Below the pieces are notes generated by a model, which did not search any database, was not told the DNA's origin, and saw only the letters and a list, made by a program, of their open reading frames with translations. From positions 2,356,001 through 2,420,000 of the forward strand of contig NC_135774.1 in the NCBI RefSeq assembly GCF_028453695.1: a stretch of DNA of 64,000 nucleotides. The letters are read 5' to 3'. Source of the stretch: Augochlora pura. Taxonomy: Eukaryota > Arthropoda > Insecta > Hymenoptera > Halictidae. Positions 59,277 through 64,000 of this stretch are shown one piece after another (within the stretch, counting starts at the first letter, position 1; every line of letters begins with the position of its first letter). Both the position numbers and the translations under genes were made by a program.

Positions 59277-59736
59277 CGGGCGCAGTTATGACGCGGAACG
59301 AGTAATTTAGCATCGGCCGGCAGGCGATTTAAGCAGTTTTCGCAGTAGTTCAACCTGAAATTGGTCGGACGTGGCCGGTGAATAACAGAGCGTTCCCGGC
59401 GGAGTTTTCGGCATTAATCCGATTCGCGAAACGAATGTCGTAGGCGGACGAACGTCGCCCAGCGCGGGCCGTGCACGAAACAGGATCAATGGATCGCGCG
59501 CGCGGGGGGGATTCTCGTCTCAAAGGGTCGCCCGGTAAGGAAAACATAAATTCCATAAATTTTCGAGCCGGGTGATTTCGTTTCACGGGTCGGGGTTTAC
59601 AGCGGTCATCGGGACCCGGCCGAAAATCCGGACATATTTGAACGATGTATTATTACGTTGGTACATATAAATGTCGGGTTGTAGATACGTATATAATATT
59701 ATAAAATTGTCTATCTTTTTATGAAAACTGTTTAAC
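59277..59736. other. CpG-rich unique sequence, no gene seen
   Basis: CpG-dense to 59630, AT-rich at its end. Two overlapping minus-strand frames of 60-78 codons are compositional. Confidence 0.45.
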
Positions 59737-59961
59737 GAATCCCTTGTACTTTAACGAGTTGTGATGAAGATTCTTTAAGCAGGAGTCAAATTATATATTT
59801 TGATATTCTGTATATATTTATATATCCTCGTGTCGCCAATAAAATCGATTAAATATAAGCACACGACAATTATGAAATTCCCTTTTCTTCTAACAAATTA
59901 GCGCGATCGAAGAAATTCTAATCATAATAATTGTAAAGAAAATGGTACGGTAAAGGGTTAA
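59737..59961. mobile_element. Degenerate TTAA-type short inverted-repeat element
   Basis: Right end GGTACGGTAAAGGGTTAA is intact. The left end GAATCCCTTGTACTTTAACG is its diverged inverted partner with the TTAA lost. Length is 225 bp and the interior is AT-rich. Confidence 0.45.
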
Positions 59962-61227
59962 TTTCTCTACTCACTGCCCAGAAATGCTTCGTCTTTCTTA
60001 ATCGTGTTCGAATGTGTTAGTCTGTAAACATCTGTCTCATTCATTCCGTATTTTACGACCATTCCTATTACACTCGAAAAACCCCCATAATATGCACGAA
60101 CCTAATAATTACCCCATTCGAGAGACGTACGGCCTCTGTGATTATGGTTTCCGGACTCTTGGAACGGCCCCGTCTTTCCCGTGGATTCGCGCGGATAAAG
60201 GAACGCCGTTCCGGTCCACGGTTACGGAACCAATAAATGTAAGACGCGGGTCATCGTATAACGTCACGGTCGAATTAACCGTCGAATTTTATTATCCCCC
60301 ATCGAAAGGCTACGGCGCGATCACCGGCGCTCCTGTCCGCCGCTTTTGCGGCGCAGACTGTTCGCCGGAAACTATATCCCCGTGGCCGCGCTTTAATGAC
60401 GCATAACGCGCCCGCCGATCGCATTACCGTCGATGTAAAATGTCAAAGACTGACCCCGTCGTCGGCCTTAATGCCACGCGCGATCGGTATTGCCTTTTGC
60501 AATTATGTCTTCTCGAGGATAACCCGCGATTGACCACGCGTTGCTCTCCTCGACAAATGTCATCGCGTGAACGAACGTGCCAGCAGCCTCCGCTGTCACA
60601 AAGAAAGGTCACCTGTTTCCAGAAATTCCGCGTGGATCGTCCGGCGGACACCTTCCAGAGTCTCTTCGTCCTCGGGCTGTTGTTCAAAGGGTAATTGCAT
60701 CGCGGGGTGAAATCAAAGGAAGCCGGCCAGGGGGTTCTTCAAGCGAAGAAGAAAAGTCGCGAGCAAGGTTGCCAGTCGCAGCCAATTGATCGTGCAAGAT
60801 CGCATGAACCAGAGATTAAAGGGAATCGCGGAACAGGAAGCTTTCTATTCATTGAGCTGATTTCTTCCGGATGGTGTGTACAGTGTCCTGCAAAAGTGAC
60901 TCGGTCGTTTCTAAAGGGGTTTCTCCGCGGAAGAAAAATGTCGAGGAATTTTTATTTTGGTCTCGCGGACGTGGGCAAGTGACGAGGAAGAATTTCCTCG
61001 AGGAAACGAATCGATGATGTTTATTCTTTATTGTTAAAAGATCTTAGATTGTTCTAAAGGAAGTTTAATATTAATAAATAGAATAGATATTAATAAAAAT
61101 TGTTTGAGGCGCTTAGGAGAATAATTATAATAATTATTTATTACAGAACTTTCCTCGTGACGCTGGGTATATATAGAGATAATGTAACGCGGTGGTAGCA
61201 TACTTTCCTGTTAGGGTTTTTATACTT
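59962..61227. other. Unique sequence, no gene accepted
   Basis: A 130-codon plus-strand frame at 60014-60406 and overlapping frames near 60424-60982 lie in CpG-rich DNA. No domain, signal peptide or conserved motif is recognised. Confidence 0.45.
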
Positions 61228-62215
61228 CCAAGGGCTCAAATTGAAGCTGAAAGAATGCTCTTTAAGATGAGTATAGTTAAGATTAGTATAAAATTGAATA
61301 AGTCGGGATAGCGATAATTATAAGCGCTGACTTCGAGCGGAAAGATTAAATTTTAATGGATGAATTGAAATCAATTTTTTAATATGTTTCCGTAGAAATA
61401 TTCAATGCTTCAAGGGCTGAAATAAAAGCTGAAAGAACGGCCATGACGATAGGGTCCACCCTAGTTTCAAACGAAATTCGAGATCTCGTTGAAAAATTAA
61501 AGAATCTCCGTGGGTAGTTCGTAGATACACGGCTGCATTTGAAATGTCAACATCGACTGGCATTTTCAAATGTATTCCCGCCGGAATTTTCGAAGCTTTG
61601 AGGGCTGATCTAAAAGCCGAAAGAACGTCTGTCACAATGGGATCATTCCGGTTCGAAAGAAAAATCGTATTCATCCCGGAAAAATTAAATATCCCGACCG
61701 GTAGCTCGTCGAGAGGTGATGAAATTTTGAGGCGGTCGCTGCTGATGAATTTTAAAATCTATTCCCGTGGGAATTCTCGGATCTTTGAGGGCTTAAATTC
61801 AAGCTGGAGAAACGGACTTTGCGACGGGGTTTATTTTAGTAAACAAGAAAACGGAGGATTACGATGAAAAATTGAAAAATCTCCGACCGGTGGTTCGGTG
61901 AAAAATAATTAACCCCTTGCACTCTGAATCACCACTAAAATTGTTACAGCACGTTACAAAATAATTTTTATATTACGAAAAATTAGATTTCAAAAATTAA
62001 AAGTTACAAGATTCAATTTTATGTAAAATATATTTTGTTATATAAAATGGAAATGCTGTATGTCAATTATTTCAGAATCACAGTTAAAACGGCTTCGAGT
62101 GCAAAGGGTTGAACCATAAAGGCTTCGAACGAATTTGAAAACTCCCACGGGAATTCCGAAACCTACGGTTAACGCCGAAAGCTTGAAGAACGCGCGCGCC
62201 GTGACAGGTCGACGG
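61228..62215 (+). repeat. Tandem array of about 182-188-bp units
   Basis: AGGGCT anchors occur at 61231, 61413, 61601 and 61788 (182, 188 and 187 bp), followed by AAATTGAAGCTGAAAGAA or close variants. Units also share TATTCCCGTGGGAATTCTCG and GAAAAATTAAAGAATCTCCG boxes. A fifth unit aligns near 62165, displaced by the inserted element at 61909-62112; subtracting the 200-bp insertion gives a spacing of about 177 bp. Sequence is unrelated to the CGTAC-core arrays. Confidence 0.85.
61909..62112. mobile_element. TTAA-flanked short inverted-repeat element inserted in an array
   Basis: Begins TTAACCCCTTGCACTCTGAA and ends TTCGAGTGCAAAGGGTTGA. The termini are near-perfect inverted repeats of about 16 bp. 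Length is 204 bp, TTAA on the left and TTGA on the right. It splits a unit of the surrounding array. This is the best-preserved member of the family here. Confidence 0.8.
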
Positions 62216-62727
62216 CTCGAAGGAAAACGTTCGAGCTTCATTAATTAATGAGGTCGATATTGAAACGCGCGGAGGGGGGGTAGGAAAAACGTGTCGATAA
62301 CGAACGTGCTCTCACCGGTCAATAATTAATTTTCGTAATTTCGCTTGGACATCGATTTCGCGTACGGTTTCCCGTCCGACAAAAATTCTCCGCGGGATCG
62401 TCGCTCGTTATTTTCCGGCATCCGGTTCGACGATCGTCACCTGCCCGTCGTTGTTCGCCGAAACGGATACGAGAAAGTTCCGGATTGAAAAGTTCCTCGT
62501 TTCCGGCGTCGGCCGCCGCGAAGTGCCGGTCGATGTAAGGATTTTTGAAGAAATCATCCGCGAAGAAAACCGGGAAATGGAAGCCTCGAACGGGAACTTC
62601 GGCCCGGCCTCGCGATCCCCTACCTCTCTTCCCCCTCCACTCCTCTTCCCGGTCTCTGCATTTCTATTTCTCGAGCCTCGGCGCGTTCTCTTGCAAATTC
62701 TCAAACGGCTCCGGCTACCCGAGGGTT
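62216..62727. other. CpG-rich unique sequence, no gene seen
   Basis: Frames of 91-153 codons overlap on both strands and cross the C-run downstream. No recognised domain. Confidence 0.45.
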
Positions 62728-62743
62728 CCCCCCCCCCCCCCCC
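62728..62743. repeat. Poly(C) tract, 16 bases
   Basis: Sixteen C residues in CpG-rich DNA. Confidence 0.9.
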
Positions 62744-63565
62744 GACGCTTTGAGACACGTGTGAATGAGAAGCAGCGCGATGGAATAGCGAAACGCCTCT
62801 ATGATTTCCCTTTAAAATGATCCTCTCGCCCCTCGTTTGCTTCGGCGCGAAATTGAACGTGAAGCACAAACCGGCAGGTGCACGAATTAGCTAGCGACTA
62901 CTTTCGGTATTTATGTTAAACGGATGCAAGGTTATTCCATCTGGAAAATCAGTCTACTGCGTTTCTACGCTTTCAAAGGAAAATTGAAACAGAAATTAAT
63001 GGAAAAGAATTGTTGAATTAATTCGAAGAAGCAGGTATTACGATATTACTTTGGTATTATGGTATATGGTATTACTATAGTATTACTTTGCGCAGGTATT
63101 ACGATAAATAAAATAATAGTATCATGCTCCGATTAATTTCTCGCCGGATCAAACGTCGGCTCTCGTCGATCGTTGAAACGCGGGAGAAGCTCCGGTAGAC
63201 AGCCAGAAATCCGAAAGAATTTTTACGGCTCGGCTGCCGAGTAAACATCGCATATTCCTCGCACCTGTTTCCCATCGGCGCCGATACACGTCCACCGCCT
63301 CGGCGCTGGTTAAAATTCCCCGAGACGTCGCGCGGCTCGAACCGCAAAATCCACTAGCGGCGCCTCGCTATATACGTTAGACGCACTCGTTTCCAATATT
63401 TCTTATTACCATCGCGTGCCGCCTGGCGCGACTCGGCTCACGAAAACCGAGAGCAGGCTTCCCGCAGCACTTAGACCTGAAATTTATTCCCGGCCGTAGT
63501 CGGTAGTGGAGGGGGGAGTGGTGCGCGCGGATCCGACGCGGCTCAGCGGCGAACCGAGGCTGCCA
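62744..63565. other. Unique sequence, no gene seen
   Basis: A small GGTATTACGATATTAC-type duplication lies at 63030-63110. The rest is unique and CpG-rich from 63120. Confidence 0.45.
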
Positions 63566-63590
63566 GGGAGGGGGGAGGGGGGAGGGGGGG
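63566..63590 (+). other. G-quadruplex motif
   Basis: Runs of G3, G6, G6 and G7 are separated by single A residues, the strongest quadruplex motif in the window. It lies in CpG-dense DNA (about 63250-63900). Confidence 0.9.
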
Positions 63591-64000
63591 CTGCTGCTGC
63601 GAAATTCATCGGCGATCGAGCACGCGACCTCGGCGACCGCGCGAATACCTTGTACATCCCCCCCGGGCCCGGGGAAAAGATCGCGCAATTCCGGCGAGAT
63701 CATCGCCGCGCACGCGGACCAATTAAGCCCGGAGCCCGCGCGAGCGCGACCGCTTCATGAATAACAAATTCGACGATGGCTTTCAACGTATTACCGATCA
63801 CGAACCCACCGGCGGAAGCGTTACGGCGAGGACACGGATATCGGCTGGGGCGGCGCCATCCATTTCATATTTTCTCGCCGGGAATGTTCTCGCGACGCGT
63901 TGAAAGCGTCGCCGAGGGGGTGACGTGGGGAGGAAGATGCGATGTGTATTGTTCTATTTTTGAAGCACTCGGTTTCCTTCGGTTTCTTGGGTTTTATTTG
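63591..64000. other. CpG-rich unique sequence to the window end
   Basis: CpG-dense DNA with a (CTG)n-like start. Overlapping frames near 63377-63760 on opposite strands are compositional. A first exon or promoter could lie here or beyond the edge, but nothing shows it. Confidence 0.4.

Noticed and set aside
60014..60406. 130-codon plus-strand open frame with a plausible-looking composition
   Set aside because: No signal peptide, domain or conserved motif recognised; no splice-site or neighbour support. A loose likeness to a short peptide encoded near 44.25 kb is too weak to use.
63325..63345. Minus-strand GCGGTTCGAGCCGC resembling a T-arm
   Set aside because: Stem pairing fails after three pairs and no cloverleaf can be built around it.
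1..64000. CRISPR arrays, bacterial operons or prophage
   Set aside because: Tandem arrays here have no unique spacers between identical repeats, and nothing in the sequence is prokaryotic in organisation.

Overview
This window is eukaryotic and almost certainly from an insect. It has no bacterial gene density, no operons and no continuous open frame that looks like a protein. It mixes CpG-rich, often GC-rich unique DNA with very AT-rich patches, long (GA/CT)n microsatellites, homopolymer runs, minisatellites and short inverted-repeat elements. Undepleted CpG, frequent TTAA-flanked short elements and abundant GA microsatellites would fit a hymenopteran, perhaps a bee; that is an impression, not a demonstration. 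I find no protein-coding gene, tRNA or rRNA I can defend. The window is best read as intergenic or deep intronic DNA.

The dominant structure is one dispersed repeat family, called here the CGTAC-core repeat. Its core is a GAAAAAATCGTACGAC-like box followed by a TCATTTTAAAGAGG-like box. I count about 28 copies in seven clusters, near 4.7-5.3, 15.0-15.6, 23.5-24.6, 34.35-35.25, 40.3-41.05, 47.05-47.76 and 52.5 kb. There are two organisations. Class I has fold-back pairs in opposite orientation (5.1, 15.2, 34.4-35.2 kb). Class II has head-to-tail arrays whose core spacing is mostly 177-192 bp (23.6, 40.4, 47.1 kb). The class II arrays keep the same order of unit variants, so they are copies of an older array.

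A second layer is a set of about 204-253 bp elements with TTAA ends and CCCTTTGCACTC-like inverted termini (7.4, 33.4, 55.1, 59.7 and 61.9 kb, plus enlarged versions at 37.6 and 57.5 kb). They resemble piggyBac-type MITEs. The one at 61.9 kb interrupts an unrelated array of about 182-188 bp units; subtracting it restores the unit spacing. The one at 57.5 kb contains pentanucleotide arrays in inverted orientation, and the one at 37.6 kb contains an 18-bp minisatellite.

A third layer is local minisatellites with clean periods: 55 bp (0.4 kb), 22 bp (1.9 kb), 20 bp (4.1 kb), 35 bp (9.9 kb), 11 bp (11.3 kb), 15 bp (16.7 and 21 kb, sharing a monomer), about 16 bp (18 kb), 14 bp (26 kb), 30 bp (32 kb) and 18 bp (37.7 kb). 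The longest open frames are mostly by-products of these repeats or of GC-rich DNA. The unique sequence between repeats may hold regulatory DNA (for example 5.47-5.80, 35.52-36.0 and 36.94-37.42 kb), but conservation data would be needed to say so.
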